Assembly (NCBI GenBank): GCA_020633235.1
Contig: JACKEA010000006.1
Span: 124,001-188,000, forward strand
Origin: Polyangiaceae bacterium
GTDB taxonomy: Bacteria > Myxococcota_A > Polyangia > Polyangiales > Polyangiaceae
Length of the DNA stretch: 64,000 nt
Direction: 5' to 3'
Shown here: in pieces, positions 1-7,958 of the stretch
Layout of the letters: the number at the start of each line of letters is the position of its first letter
Position numbering within the stretch: position 1 is the first letter of the stretch
Notes under the pieces: generated by a model
Told to the model about the DNA's origin: nothing
The model's database searches: none
The model's input: the letters and a program-made list of their open reading frames with translations, nothing else
Position numbers and translations under genes: made by a program

Positions 1-1920
1 GCGGCCGGCGGGGAAATGACCGACGGGCGCCGTGGTGGGGAAGCCGTCGCTCGCGTCGTACAGCGCGGTCAGGGACTCGCCGTGCTCTTCCCCCCACTTC
101 ACGCACTCCGTACCGCAGGCGTTCAGGTGCGCGGCCGTGGGTTCTTCGTCTCCCCAGGGGTAGATGCGGCCATCCGGACCGCGGGTGGCGTACTCCCACT
201 CGGCCTCCGTGGGCAGCCGCGCGCCGCGGGTCGTGCAGAAGTGATCGGCCATGTCCCAGCTCACGCAGTTGACGGGATGATCTCCGCGATTGGAGCTGTT
301 CACGTTGCACAGCGGTCCGTACACCTCGCGCTGGTGCTCGGTGATGCCGGGCCAGCGCACGTCCGCCGAAGGGCGCTTGCACTTGCCGTCGTTCGAGCAC
401 GACAGATACGCGCTCATCGTCACTTCCGTGAGATCCATGCAGAAGGAGTCGAGCTTTACGCTGAAGGACGGCTTCTCCGTGGGCAGGGCTTCGTCCAGGT
501 CCGAGCCCATGTAGAACTGCCCGGCCGGGATCTTCACCATGTTGTCCGGACACGAGAAGCGCCGAGCCGCCCAGGCGGCGACCTTCTCCGGCGCCGCGAC
601 GGACTTCGACTCCAGCGTCCGCGTCGGTTCCGCGGTCTTTCGCCAAAACCAAAATCCACCTCCCCCCGCAACCAATAGTCCCAATGCTCCCGTCATCGCC
701 AGCAGGATGCCGGTTCGCCGCGAGGGCGCGGGGGGCACCGGCCGGGAGATGGTCGCCGCGGGAGTGCTGTGGGAGTGCATGCTCGGCCCCGTCGCGGACA
801 GCTGCGTCGCGTCCACCGGCGCGCTGTGGCGAGCCTGCGGCTGCTGCGCGGGCGGCGCGAAGGAGCCCGGGGAACCAAAGGGCGTCGTGGGGGGCGCGGA
901 GTGCTCCGTGAGCGGCGCGCTCTGCACGGTGGTGTCCGGCTGGGAAGAGAGGGCGGACAGCTGCGCGGGGCGCAGCGTGGGGGCGTGAGGATTGCTCTCC
1001 GCCAGGCCCGCCTCCAGGGCCGCCCAGAACTCCCCGGCGCTGCCGTAGCGCGCTTCCGTGTTCACGGCGACGGCGCGAGCGAGCACCGCCTCCACGGCGG
1101 CGGGCACCTTCACGCCCAACGCGGCGGGAGTCGGGCGCCGTGCCTCGTCCATGCTGGCGTGGGCGAGATCCACGATCTCTTCACCCTCCAGCGCGCGCCG
1201 ACCGGCGAGCAGCTCCACCAACACCAACGCCAAGGCGTACACGTCCGTCCACGGCCCCGTGGCACCTTGCCCTTTGCTGAACTGCTCCGGCGCTCCGTAG
1301 TCCGGCGTGAAGGTGCGGATGGTGCCGCCGGTGGTGGCCAGCGCGGCGCGCACGCGCTTGTCTTCCATGACCTTGGCGACGCCGAAGTCCAGCAGCTTGA
1401 CCTTGGCGCTCGCCGAGCGCGGCTTGCCGAGGACCAGAAGGTTCCCCGGCTTCACGTCGCGATGCGCGACGCCGCGCTGATGCGCGGCATCGAGGGCGGA
1501 CGCCACCGGGGCGAGCAGGCGCATCGCCTCTTCCAGGGACCAGCGGGTGCGATCGCGCTCGAGATACAGATCCAGGGCCTCCCCCGCGAGCCACTCCAGC
1601 ACCATGTACGGGAGCCACTCCCCGCTGGGGCTCGTGTAGGTCCCCACGTCCCAGGCCTGCACGATGCCGGTAGAGACGCTGGACAGCTCCGCGAGCAGCG
1701 CACCCTCCCGCACGAACGCGTCTTGCAGTCCGCTGCGCAGTTCTCCCGCCGGCACGGCCAGCGCGTTGAAGAACTTCACTGCGACGGGCTTTTTCCAGAT
1801 GCGATGCCGAGCACGGTAGACGACGGAGAACCCACCAACGCCGGCCACCTCCTCGATGTCGTACTTCTGCGCGAGCGTTTCGCCCTGAAGCCCTAGCGGA
1901 TCTGCCTCACTCTTGGGCAT
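1..1920 (-). CDS. Ser/Thr protein kinase fused to an FGE-sulfatase (SUMF1-like) domain, partial
   Basis: The reading frame starts at ATG 1920 and runs off the left edge, giving 640 codons in the window. Residues about 17-290 form a Hanks-type kinase: glycine loop GVGGFSVVYRA, lysine in VAVKFF, catalytic HRDVKPGN near residue 149, DFG near 178 and APEQ. A Pro/Ser/Thr-rich linker follows, then one membrane helix at about 400-422. The outer part begins near 455 (CPDNMVKIPAGQFYMGSD) and continues with FCMDLTEVT, NCVSWDMA and LPTEAEWEYATRG, all typical of the FGE-sulfatase fold. The likely topology is cytoplasmic kinase, one TM helix and an exported FGE-like domain, which may act as a ligand-sensing fold rather than an enzyme (inference). 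Kinase-FGE fusions are known in myxobacteria. The C-terminus, including any active-site Cys, lies outside the window. It is downstream of two same-strand genes. Confidence 0.93.
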   Translation of the reverse strand, partial: MPKSEADPLGLQGETLAQKYDIEEVAGVGGFSVVYRARHRIWKKPVAVKFFNALAVPAGELRSGLQDAFVREGALLAELSSVSTGIVQAWDVGTYTSPSGEWLPYMVLEWLAGEALDLYLERDRTRWSLEEAMRLLAPVASALDAAHQRGVAHRDVKPGNLLVLGKPRSASAKVKLLDFGVAKVMEDKRVRAALATTGGTIRTFTPDYGAPEQFSKGQGATGPWTDVYALALVLVELLAGRRALEGEEIVDLAHASMDEARRPTPAALGVKVPAAVEAVLARAVAVNTEARYGSAGEFWAALEAGLAESNPHAPTLRPAQLSALSSQPDTTVQSAPLTEHSAPPTTPFGSPGSFAPPAQQPQARHSAPVDATQLSATGPSMHSHSTPAATISRPVPPAPSRRTGILLAMTGALGLLVAGGGGFWFWRKTAEPTRTLESKSVAAPEKVAAWAARRFSCPDNMVKIPAGQFYMGSDLDEALPTEKPSFSVKLDSFCMDLTEVTMSAYLSCSNDGKCKRPSADVRWPGITEHQREVYGPLCNVNSSNRGDHPVNCVSWDMADHFCTTRGARLPTEAEWEYATRGPDGRIYPWGDEEPTAAHLNACGTECVKWGEEHGESLTALYDASDGFPTTAPVGHFPAGR

Positions 1921-2026
1921 GGGCTTACGTTCATAAGGCTACGGCGGCGCGAGCGGAACGGTTTCCGACTGTTTTTTCCGCGTTCGATCCGACCGCCAGG
2001 CTGCCTCGTAGGCACCTGATCCGAGC

Positions 2027-2049
2027 AAGATTCGCCGAAGGCGAATCTT
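2027..2049 (-). terminator. Hairpin with UUCG-type loop, possible terminator
   Basis: A perfect 10-bp inverted repeat (AAGATTCGCC and its complement) closes on a 3-nt loop. Read on the minus strand the top is C-UUCG-G, a very stable tetraloop. It lies 7 bases past the stop of the lipoprotein at 2057-2485 and upstream of the kinase gene. There is no U-tract, so it may be a weak terminator or an RNA-stabilising 3' end. Confidence 0.5.
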
Positions 2050-2056
2050 CGAGCCG

Positions 2057-2485
2057 TCAGTCCGTGCCGGCGTCGGAGATGGCCCCGGCCGGCGCCGCAG
2101 TGGCGGTGACCCGCAGATAGAACTCGGCGCAGGTGTCGTTGTGGATCTGGATGAACTCGTCCGTTACGGCCTCGAGCACCGTTTGGTTGCCCGCGCTCTC
2201 GGCGGCCTGGAAGTTGTCGCCGGTCTGATACTCGTGGAACGCGAGGTAGGTGTCGTAGCAGCAGGGTGCCTTCCCCAGGTGGTGGTAGAGCCTGTAGCGA
2301 CGCCCCGCTGGGAAGTAGAGCCAGCGGCCGTACCAGGGCGAGGTCTCGTACACCGTCGCTGTCGAGTCCACCGTGCCCTCCTGGTAGCTCACGGGATCCG
2401 AACCGCTGACCTCGCAGTTGGAGCCGCACCCGGAGGTGGCGCCGAGCAACATCGCAGCGGCGAAGAACGCGCGCGGGAGGGACAT
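2057..2485 (-). CDS. Small putative lipoprotein, function unknown
   Basis: This is a 142-residue protein with an N-terminal lipoprotein signal (MSLPRAFFAAAMLLGATSGC, lipobox TSGC). ATG 2485 was chosen because an upstream in-frame start would add seven residues before the signal. The mature part has several Cys (NCEVSG, PCCYDTY, DTCAEFY) and many aromatic residues (SPWYGRWLYFPAGRRYRLYHH), suggesting a small disulfide-stabilised fold outside the cytoplasm. No family is recognised. It sits between the GYF_2-GAF gene (43-bp gap) and the kinase gene on the same strand, with a strong hairpin just after its stop. Confidence 0.7.
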   Translation of the reverse strand: MSLPRAFFAAAMLLGATSGCGSNCEVSGSDPVSYQEGTVDSTATVYETSPWYGRWLYFPAGRRYRLYHHLGKAPCCYDTYLAFHEYQTGDNFQAAESAGNQTVLEAVTDEFIQIHNDTCAEFYLRVTATAAPAGAISDAGTD

Positions 2486-2528
2486 GGCGCGGGAGTGTAA
2501 CACCAACCCGCGCAGCGCTACGCCCTGT

Positions 2529-3368
2529 TCAATTCAGCCAATTGGCGTCGAGGATCCGCTGGGCGACGGCGTCCGCGACCTCTTCCACGCGGGCGATCTC
2601 TCGTGCCTTGAAAGGCCGCGAGGTGCGCCCCACCTCGATCATCGCGAACATCGCGCTGTTCAGCATGACCGGCACCATGGCCACGCCGCGCTGACCGGAG
2701 ATGGCCCGCGACAGGCGCCCGGCGATGTAGCGTCCGGCTTCGCCGAGGCGCTGCTCCCCCACGACGGTGTGGCCGGCTTGGGCCGAGAGCAGCGACGGAT
2801 CGTTCTCCGCCAAGCGCTCACCCAGGAGCTGCTCCGTGTTGGGGCCGTGGGCGAAGCTGCACACGATGGCGTTCAGATCCGGCCGCACGCGATGCACCAA
2901 ACCCAGGTGCGACGAGGAAGCCGTGACCGAAGTGGACAGCGCCAAGAGCAGCGCCTGATCCAGATCCGTGGCGCTCTCGAGCACGCCGACGGGATCCACG
3001 GCCACCGGGCGAATGGACGGCGGCACCGGATCGTTGGCGGAGGCCGATAGCTCTTCGGAGCTCGGCGGCAGCGGCGCTTCGTGGTGCGGGTTGCTGGCGC
3101 GCACCTCCATGCTGGCGCTGGCCTCGGCCAGCTTGGCCACGGCTTCGTCCCGCTTGGAGTCACTCAACCCTTCGAGCTCCTCCAAACGGCGCCAAACCTT
3201 CCAGGAGGCGTGACGAACCAGAGCGCCCTCGGGGATGCGCCCAGCGGCGACGCCCCGGCTCATCAGCTCGAAGCTGACGGGACCCACGGCTTCCACGCCA
3301 TTGGTGACGAACCAGCGGTCGTCCACCGTCATCTCACTCGACTCCAACTTCACGTCTACCGCTTGCAT
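2529..3368 (-). CDS. GYF_2-like and GAF-like domain protein
   Basis: A 279-residue soluble protein starting at ATG 3368. Residues about 14-66 (DDRWFVTNGVEAVGPVSFEL to WKVWRRLEEL) match the GYF_2/DUF4339 pattern of a short W..-G.VGP-L-W.. fold, which usually mediates protein-protein contacts. A low-complexity region follows, then about 125-275 resembles a GAF sensor domain (AVDPVGVLESATDLDQALLL..., RGVAMVPVMLNSAMFAMIEV). There is no signal peptide, membrane segment or output domain, so it probably works as an adaptor or sensor for a partner. Similar adaptors are frequent in myxobacterial signalling. It leads a possible three-gene minus-strand run with the lipoprotein and the kinase-FGE gene. 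Confidence 0.75.
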   Translation of the reverse strand: MQAVDVKLESSEMTVDDRWFVTNGVEAVGPVSFELMSRGVAAGRIPEGALVRHASWKVWRRLEELEGLSDSKRDEAVAKLAEASASMEVRASNPHHEAPLPPSSEELSASANDPVPPSIRPVAVDPVGVLESATDLDQALLLALSTSVTASSSHLGLVHRVRPDLNAIVCSFAHGPNTEQLLGERLAENDPSLLSAQAGHTVVGEQRLGEAGRYIAGRLSRAISGQRGVAMVPVMLNSAMFAMIEVGRTSRPFKAREIARVEEVADAVAQRILDANWLN

Positions 3369-3588
3369 GGTGCACAACCCCTCGTGTCGTAGGACGTGGA
3401 GAAACTCCCCACAGACGCCCACAGAACGGAGCCACTTGTCCCAGGCCCGGGGGAAAGTCAAGGAAGGGCCGGGGCGTTCTTGAATGACGCCTCATTTCCG
3501 GCATTTATGCCGGGCAGGCGGCGTTCGTCAGCGGGCATCCCTGCTGTACAGCCGTTCCCGTCCCGATCCGAGCTACGGTTCCGCAGCG

Positions 3589-5103
3589 ATGTCCCAGGGA
3601 AAGGTATGGCTGGTGGGCGCGGGGCCGGGAGAGCCGGGGCTCATCACCGTGCGCGGGCTCGAGGTGCTGAGCCAAGCGGACGTGGTGCTGTACGACGCCC
3701 TCGCGCATCCCTCGCTCCTCGATGCCTGTCCGGGCGCCGACAAGCGCTACGTTGGCAAGCGCTACGCCTTCGACAACCCGCCGCAGGCCGGCATCAATCG
3801 CGTGCTCATCGAGGAAGCGAAGCAGGGCAAGAAGGTGGTGCGCCTCAAGGGCGGCGATCCGTTCTTGTTCGCGCGCGGTGCGGAGGAAGCCGAAGCCCTG
3901 GCGGACGCTGGCATTCCTTTCGAGGTGGTGCCCGGTGTTCCCTCGCCGGTGGCAGCCGCGGCCTACGCCGGCATGTCGCTCACGCATCGCGATCTGTCGT
4001 CGAGCACCACGTTCATCACCGGAAGCGACAAGGCCGGCAAGGAGTGGTCGCCCGACGCGTGGAAGAAGCTCGCGACCGCGACGGACACCATCTGCGTGCT
4101 GATGGGCATGCGGCGTATCGAGGACATCACCCGCGCGATCATCGACGGTGGTCGCGACCCCGGTACTCCCGCGGCCGTGATCCAGTGGGGCGCGCGGCCG
4201 GAGCAGCGCGTAGAGGTCGCCACGCTCGGGACCATTGCCCAGCGTGTGCGCGACAGCGGCATCACGAACCCGGCCATCATCGTGGTCGGGCAGATCGTGT
4301 CTTTGCGCGACAAGCTCTCCTGGTACGACTCGCGGCCGCTGTTCGGGAAGCGCATCTTGGTGCCGCGCCCGGCACACCAAGCGGTGGCCACGGCGGAGGC
4401 AGTGCGCGCGCGTTCGGCTCGGCCCATCGCGTTCCCGGTGATCGAGATCGTGGATCCACCGGAGCCGGAGCGGCTCTTGGCCGCCGCCCGCGACGTGCAG
4501 CGCTACGACTGGGTGCTGTTCACCAGCGCCAACGGAGTGGATCGCTTCTTCGCTGCTCTCGCCCAGGTGGGCCGTGACGCCCGCGCTTTCGCGACGGCGA
4601 AGATCGGCGTGATCGGGCCCAAGACCGGCAAGGCGCTGGATCGCTTCGGTCTCAGGCCGGATCTGGTGGCCAAGGAGTACGTGGGGGAAGCCTTGGCGGA
4701 GGCCATCCTCGGCGCCGGGGACGTGCGCCGCGTGCTCATTCCGCGAGCCTTGGAAGCGCGGGAGGACTTGCCCAAGCTGCTCGAGGCCAGCGGCGCCGAG
4801 GTGAACGTGGTGCCTGCCTACGAGACACGCCCGGTGGGGAAGAAGCAGGCGGAAGAGCTCCGCGACATGATCGAGAGCGGCGACGTGGACGTGGTGATGT
4901 TCACCTCCGGATCCACCGTGAGCTCCACCGTGGAGCTCTTGGGTGACCGCGCCGTCGAGCTCCTCGGCCGCATCACGGTGGCGAGCATCGGACCCATCAC
5001 CACACGCGCGGCGGAGGCCCGCGGCGTGACGCCTGCGGTGACGGCCAGTGAGTACACCGTGGACGGGCTGCTTGACGCGCTGGAGGCGCAGTTCCGTCCC
5101 TGA
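3589..5103 (+). CDS. cobA-hemD: Uroporphyrinogen-III C-methyltransferase / uroporphyrinogen-III synthase fusion
   Basis: A 504-residue bifunctional enzyme of siroheme/cobalamin precursor synthesis. Residues 1 to about 245 are the SAM-dependent uroporphyrinogen-III methyltransferase: VGAGPGEPGLITVRG near the N-terminus, VVLYDALAHPSLLDACP, and VVRLKGGDPFLFARGAEE. From about 250 (LFGKRILVPRP) to the end is HemD-like uroporphyrinogen-III synthase, which closes hydroxymethylbilane to uroporphyrinogen III; VLFTSANGVDRFF and VVMFTSGSTV are typical. ATG 3589 directly precedes the conserved SUMT N-terminus; an upstream in-frame ATG at 3484 would add 35 unconserved residues. CobA-HemD fusions are known in other bacteria. 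No other tetrapyrrole gene is nearby. A palindromic intergenic repeat begins at its stop. Confidence 0.96.
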   Translation: MSQGKVWLVGAGPGEPGLITVRGLEVLSQADVVLYDALAHPSLLDACPGADKRYVGKRYAFDNPPQAGINRVLIEEAKQGKKVVRLKGGDPFLFARGAEEAEALADAGIPFEVVPGVPSPVAAAAYAGMSLTHRDLSSSTTFITGSDKAGKEWSPDAWKKLATATDTICVLMGMRRIEDITRAIIDGGRDPGTPAAVIQWGARPEQRVEVATLGTIAQRVRDSGITNPAIIVVGQIVSLRDKLSWYDSRPLFGKRILVPRPAHQAVATAEAVRARSARPIAFPVIEIVDPPEPERLLAAARDVQRYDWVLFTSANGVDRFFAALAQVGRDARAFATAKIGVIGPKTGKALDRFGLRPDLVAKEYVGEALAEAILGAGDVRRVLIPRALEAREDLPKLLEASGAEVNVVPAYETRPVGKKQAEELRDMIESGDVDVVMFTSGSTVSSTVELLGDRAVELLGRITVASIGPITTRAAEARGVTPAVTASEYTVDGLLDALEAQFRP

Positions 5104-5126
5104 CGGGCATCGCGCCGGACCGACAT
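5102..5126 (-). repeat. Intergenic palindromic repeat, copy 1
   Basis: The copy reads GACGGGCATCGCGCCGGACC followed by GACAT. It is nearly identical over 22 bases to copy 2 at 7230-7255 and matches the family core when reverse-complemented (TGTCGGTCCGGCGCGAT). It overlaps the cobA-hemD stop codon. Confidence 0.65.
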
Positions 5127-5145
5127 GATCCCGTAAGCTTTGCAC

Positions 5146-5451
5146 GTGAGCGGTTACCTCTTGCGGATTAGCCACGCCGGCGCGGAGCTCGGAGAGTACG
5201 CCGTGCGGCCGTTGAGCAAGCTCCGCATCGGACGCGCGCCGGAGTGCGATGTCGCGATCGAGCACCCGACCGTGTCACGGACTCACGCGATCTTGGACGT
5301 TGGCCCGTACCAGATCGAGATTCGAGATGCAGACAGCGCGTCCGGGACCTGGGTGAACGGTCTCCACGTGCAGCGGCAAGTGGTGCGTGCGGGGGACGTG
5401 ATTCGCGTGGGCGCCGTGGAGATCGAGATTCGCTCTACAGATACGGCGTGA
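5146..5451 (+). CDS. Stand-alone FHA-domain protein
   Basis: About 101 residues, almost exactly one forkhead-associated domain, a phosphothreonine-binding module. Diagnostic residues are IGRAPECD, the S-R-T-H of HPTVSRTHAIL, and the GTWVNG turn. GTG 5146 is preferred; TTG 5140 is an alternative two codons upstream. There is no output domain, so it is likely an adaptor reading kinase phosphorylation, which fits the three Ser/Thr kinases in this window (inference). The gene lies 42 bp after cobA-hemD. Its last 17 bases overlap the 3' end of the convergent GH5 gene. Confidence 0.88.
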   Translation: MSGYLLRISHAGAELGEYAVRPLSKLRIGRAPECDVAIEHPTVSRTHAILDVGPYQIEIRDADSASGTWVNGLHVQRQVVRAGDVIRVGAVEIEIRSTDTA

Positions 5452-6652
5452 GCCAGGCGAGCTGCGGCGCGTCGACCGGTGAGCTGCCGAGGTTTTGGGG
5501 CTCGAGGGTGAACATGTAGTTTCCCCACCAGGGCCCCGCGGCCCACCAGGTGAAACCGATCCACACGTCCTGGTGTTGCTTCATGTAGCCGAGCATGTCG
5601 GCGATGGCGGCCTGACAGGTAGCGTTGTTGCCGCCGGCGACCTCGCCCAAAAACCCCTTCTTGCCGTTGGAGGAGAGCCAGGCGGTGACGTCCGCGAGCT
5701 TTTGGGACCCGATGGTGGCGCTCTGGCAATTGGCGTTGGTGCCGGAGTAGTCCGCATCCAAGTACTGATGCAGCTCGAAGGCGAAGTTGTTTGCCGAGTC
5801 GACGACGCCGTTCATCACTTGGCTGTTCGGCGTGCCGTACCAGTTTTGCGTCCAGCTGTGGGCGCCGGTCCAGGCGTTGCCCGGCACCAGCACCAGCTGC
5901 GTCGCGCCCGCGTTGCGAATGGCCGTGATGGCGGCGTTGGCCGCGGCCAGCCACTGTTCCGTGGGCATGTCGTGGGGCTCGTTCATGAGGCCGAACAGCA
6001 CGTGGGCGTCTGCCTTGTAGTGCCCAGCGAGCTTGCCCCAGAAGTCCGCGAAGTCGGCGTTGCTCACGACGCCGCCGCCGATCACGTCGCCGTAGTAGCG
6101 GGCGTAGTTGTGGGGATCGAGGATCACCGAGGCGCCCTTGCCGGTGGCGTAGCTCACCACGGTGTCCAAGCGTGACAGCTCCGTGGCGTCCAACGCGGCG
6201 CCCTTGCTCTGCTGCAGGCGCTCCCAGCGGAACGGCACGCGGAAGATGGAGAGCCCCTTGCCGATGAAGTAGTCGAGCTCTTGCTGGGTGGGATACGTGT
6301 ACGTGGTGCCGTAGGTGCCGGGCAGATTGCTCTCGCCGAACTCTGCCCCCGAGAGATTCACGCCGGCGTACCAGCTGGTACCGCCGCCACTTCCCGCGGC
6401 GCCGCCACTGCCACTCGCGCCGCCACTGCTGCCCGCAGCACCCCCGCTGCCCGCAGCACCGCCGCTGCCCGCAGCACCCCCGCTGCCCGCAGCACCCCCG
6501 CTGCCCGCGGCACCTCCAGTGTTCGACCCCGCGGCGCCACCCGTGGCGCTGGCGCCGGAGCCGCCGTCCGGATTGGCTCCGCCGCCGCCGCCACTGCTGC
6601 CGCAGCCGACAGCCATCGTCACCGCGACCAGCACACCGAAAGCTCGCGACAT
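5435..6652 (-). CDS. Secreted glycoside hydrolase family 5 (endoglucanase-like) lipoprotein
   Basis: A 405-residue lipoprotein: MSRAFGVLVAVTMAVGC gives the lipobox, followed by a Gly/Ala/Ser tandem linker to about residue 91. The catalytic part (about 94-405) has the GH5 pattern: GVNLSGAEFGE, IFRVPFRWERLQ, VILDPHNYARYYG, general acid in FGLMNEP (Glu225), ELHQYLD, and nucleophile in FLGEVAGG (Glu337). It is expected to cleave beta-1,4-glucans or related polysaccharides outside the cell. The linker probably holds the enzyme away from the outer membrane. Its 3' end overlaps the FHA gene by 17 bp; its 5' end faces the lipoprotein at 6769. The exact substrate cannot be read from the sequence. Confidence 0.94.
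   Translation of the reverse strand: MSRAFGVLVAVTMAVGCGSSGGGGGANPDGGSGASATGGAAGSNTGGAAGSGGAAGSGGAAGSGGAAGSGGAAGSSGGASGSGGAAGSGGGTSWYAGVNLSGAEFGESNLPGTYGTTYTYPTQQELDYFIGKGLSIFRVPFRWERLQQSKGAALDATELSRLDTVVSYATGKGASVILDPHNYARYYGDVIGGGVVSNADFADFWGKLAGHYKADAHVLFGLMNEPHDMPTEQWLAAANAAITAIRNAGATQLVLVPGNAWTGAHSWTQNWYGTPNSQVMNGVVDSANNFAFELHQYLDADYSGTNANCQSATIGSQKLADVTAWLSSNGKKGFLGEVAGGNNATCQAAIADMLGYMKQHQDVWIGFTWWAAGPWWGNYMFTLEPQNLGSSPVDAPQLAWLTPYL
6400..6530 (-). repeat. In-gene tandem repeat encoding the Gly-Ala-Ser linker of the GH5 protein
   Basis: Repeated units of about 15-18 bases (GCCCGCAGCACCCCCGCT and variants) encode GSGGAA-type repeats on the minus strand. The array sits between the lipobox and the catalytic domain. 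It is coding and length-variable in type, and not a CRISPR. Confidence 0.75.
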
Positions 6653-6768
6653 GTCGAAAAAATAGCACGCTATGCCGGCCCCTGCGCGCCCGTCGACAAC
6701 TCCCGCTTATCGTTGGCGTTACTGCTATTGCATTGGGAGCCACGCCTCTCGGACGTATCGTCCAGCCC

Positions 6769-7218
6769 ATGTTGCATTTGGGGTTGGTCCGCCGCGGAAA
6801 CCGCGCGCCGCGCCGAGACGTCGCGGTCGTCGCGGCTCTGCTCTTCACGTCCCTGCTCGCCTGCAAGAGTCAGCACTCGGTCGACGGCACCATCACCGTG
6901 AACGGCGCGCCCTTCGTCGCGAAGCAGTGCGTCGTGGGTAGTCTCACCATGAATGGCGTCACCACGCATTCCGTCACGCTCACGGACGCGACGGACAACC
7001 GCCTCTCCTTCAGCGACTCCAACGGCGTCACGGTCAGCTTCACTCCCGCGGGGGGCAGCATGGAGAACGGCGGCACCGGCTGCGGCGTTGCGCGGTTCTC
7101 CGGCAGCGTGAAGGATCCGCACACGCTCAAAGTCCAGCTGGACGTGAGCTGCCGCGGCGGCGGTTACGCGACGGTCGCCAAGGCCGACGTCACCAAGTGC
7201 GGCACCTTCGGCCTGTGA
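6769..7218 (+). CDS. Putative lipoprotein, function unknown
   Basis: A 149-residue protein. ATG 6769 places a basic stretch and hydrophobic helix (VAVVAALLFTSLLAC) before a lipobox Cys; an earlier in-frame ATG at 6733 only lengthens the leader. The mature region starts SVDGTITVNGAPFVAKQC and contains four Cys, with beta-rich character. The pattern resembles small carbohydrate- or ligand-binding beta-sandwich lipoproteins, but no family is recognised. It is divergent from the GH5 gene (116-bp gap) and is followed by palindromic repeat copy 2. Confidence 0.7.
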   Translation: MLHLGLVRRGNRAPRRDVAVVAALLFTSLLACKSQHSVDGTITVNGAPFVAKQCVVGSLTMNGVTTHSVTLTDATDNRLSFSDSNGVTVSFTPAGGSMENGGTGCGVARFSGSVKDPHTLKVQLDVSCRGGGYATVAKADVTKCGTFGL

Positions 7219-7219
7219 C

Positions 7220-7255
7220 GTCCGTCCGGGACGGGCAGCGCGCCGGACCGACAAA
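7220..7255 (-). repeat. Intergenic palindromic repeat, copy 2
   Basis: GTCCGTCCGG (7220-7229) pairs with CCGGACCGAC (7243-7252), 9 of 10 bases. The right arm contains the family core; GACGGGCAGCGCGCCGGACC matches copy 1. It lies just after the stop of the lipoprotein at 6769-7218. The rest of the 305-bp gap up to 7524 holds a possible promoter and leader. Confidence 0.65.
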
Positions 7256-7333
7256 CTCCCGGCCTTTGGACCTGGGGCGGGGGGCCGGCGGGGCACAAAA
7301 CCCTGCGGATTCTGGGGAAACGCCGCAGCAAGC

Positions 7334-7361
7334 TTGCAAATTGGCGCCGGGCGGCTACTTT
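7334..7361 (+). promoter_or_regulatory. Possible housekeeping promoter for the RNA-binding protein
   Basis: TTGCAA (7334-7339) and TACTTT (7356-7361) are separated by 16 bases. It would give a leader of about 155 bases, a length typical of cold-shock-type RNA-binding protein genes. This is a pattern match only. Confidence 0.3.
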
Positions 7362-7524
7362 TCCGCGCCTCACTGACGTTCACTGTTACGGACGGACGAC
7401 GCCCTCTCGAGCTCGAATCGGGATTGCGGAGCTCGCTGCAACGGCAACGACTCCTGAGATCCACCACCCAATGCCGGCGTTGGGCGTGGGAACTTCGAGC
7501 CGGGACAACGAATCGAGACAAGTC

Positions 7525-7836
7525 ATGGGTAATCGTCTTTACGTGGGCAACCTTTCCTTCAACTCCGACAACGACACGCTTCGCCAGGCCTTCGAGCAGT
7601 TCGGCGAGGTGACTGACGTGCACGTCGTTTCGGACCGCGAGACCGGTCGGTCGCGAGGCTTCGGCTTCGTCACCCTCGGCTCCGACGAAGCCGCGCAGAA
7701 CGCCATTCGCGAGATGAACGGCGCGATGCTCGACGGTCGTGCGCTCAAGGTCAACGAGGCCGAAGAGCGTCAGAACCGTGGCGGCGGCGGCGGTGGTCGC
7801 GGTGGTCGCGGCGGCGGCGGCGGCGGTCGCTGGTAG
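7525..7836 (+). CDS. Glycine-rich RRM RNA-binding protein
   Basis: A 103-residue protein with one RNA recognition motif (about 1-82): RNP2 is RLYVGNLSF and RNP1 is RSRGFGFVTL. The last 20 or so residues are Gly/Arg rich (RGGRGGGGGGRW). ATG 7525 starts directly at the domain; upstream in-frame codons do not look coding. The architecture matches the small glycine-rich RNA-binding proteins of myxobacteria and cyanobacteria, several of which respond to cold or bind transcripts broadly. It stands alone, with its own possible promoter and a textbook terminator, so it is probably a monocistronic, strongly expressed gene (inference). Confidence 0.96.
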   Translation: MGNRLYVGNLSFNSDNDTLRQAFEQFGEVTDVHVVSDRETGRSRGFGFVTLGSDEAAQNAIREMNGAMLDGRALKVNEAEERQNRGGGGGGRGGRGGGGGGRW

Positions 7837-7859
7837 TCAGCGTCTTCGCCAAAGGAACG

Positions 7860-7897
7860 GTGGCTCACCCGGCTTCGGGTGGGCCACTGCCTTTTTG
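7860..7897 (+). terminator. Rho-independent terminator of the RRM gene
   Basis: Two 12-base arms (GTGGCTCACCCG and CGGGTGGGCCAC, one G-U pair) enclose a GCTT loop at 7860-7887. They are followed by TGCCTTTTTG. The hairpin begins 23 bases after the stop codon at 7836. Confidence 0.9.
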
Positions 7898-7900
7898 TGC

Positions 7901-7924
7901 TGGATGTCGGGGCGCCGCGGAACC
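7901..7924 (+). repeat. Intergenic palindromic repeat, copy 3
   Basis: TGGATGTCGGGGCGCCGCGG followed by AACC. It matches the core found in copies at 11291, 38525 and 45289. It sits between the RRM terminator and the MFS start. Confidence 0.6.
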
Positions 7925-7958
7925 TCGCGGGACGAGCGTATGCTGAACGCGGACCTGC

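Noticed and set aside
3505..5265. Long antisense frame over cobA-hemD
   Set aside because: His/Arg/Ala-rich translation with no domain, fully opposite a clearly coding gene.
6400..6530. CRISPR-like short direct repeats
   Set aside because: Repeats are in frame, lack unique spacers and encode a Gly-Ala-Ser linker.
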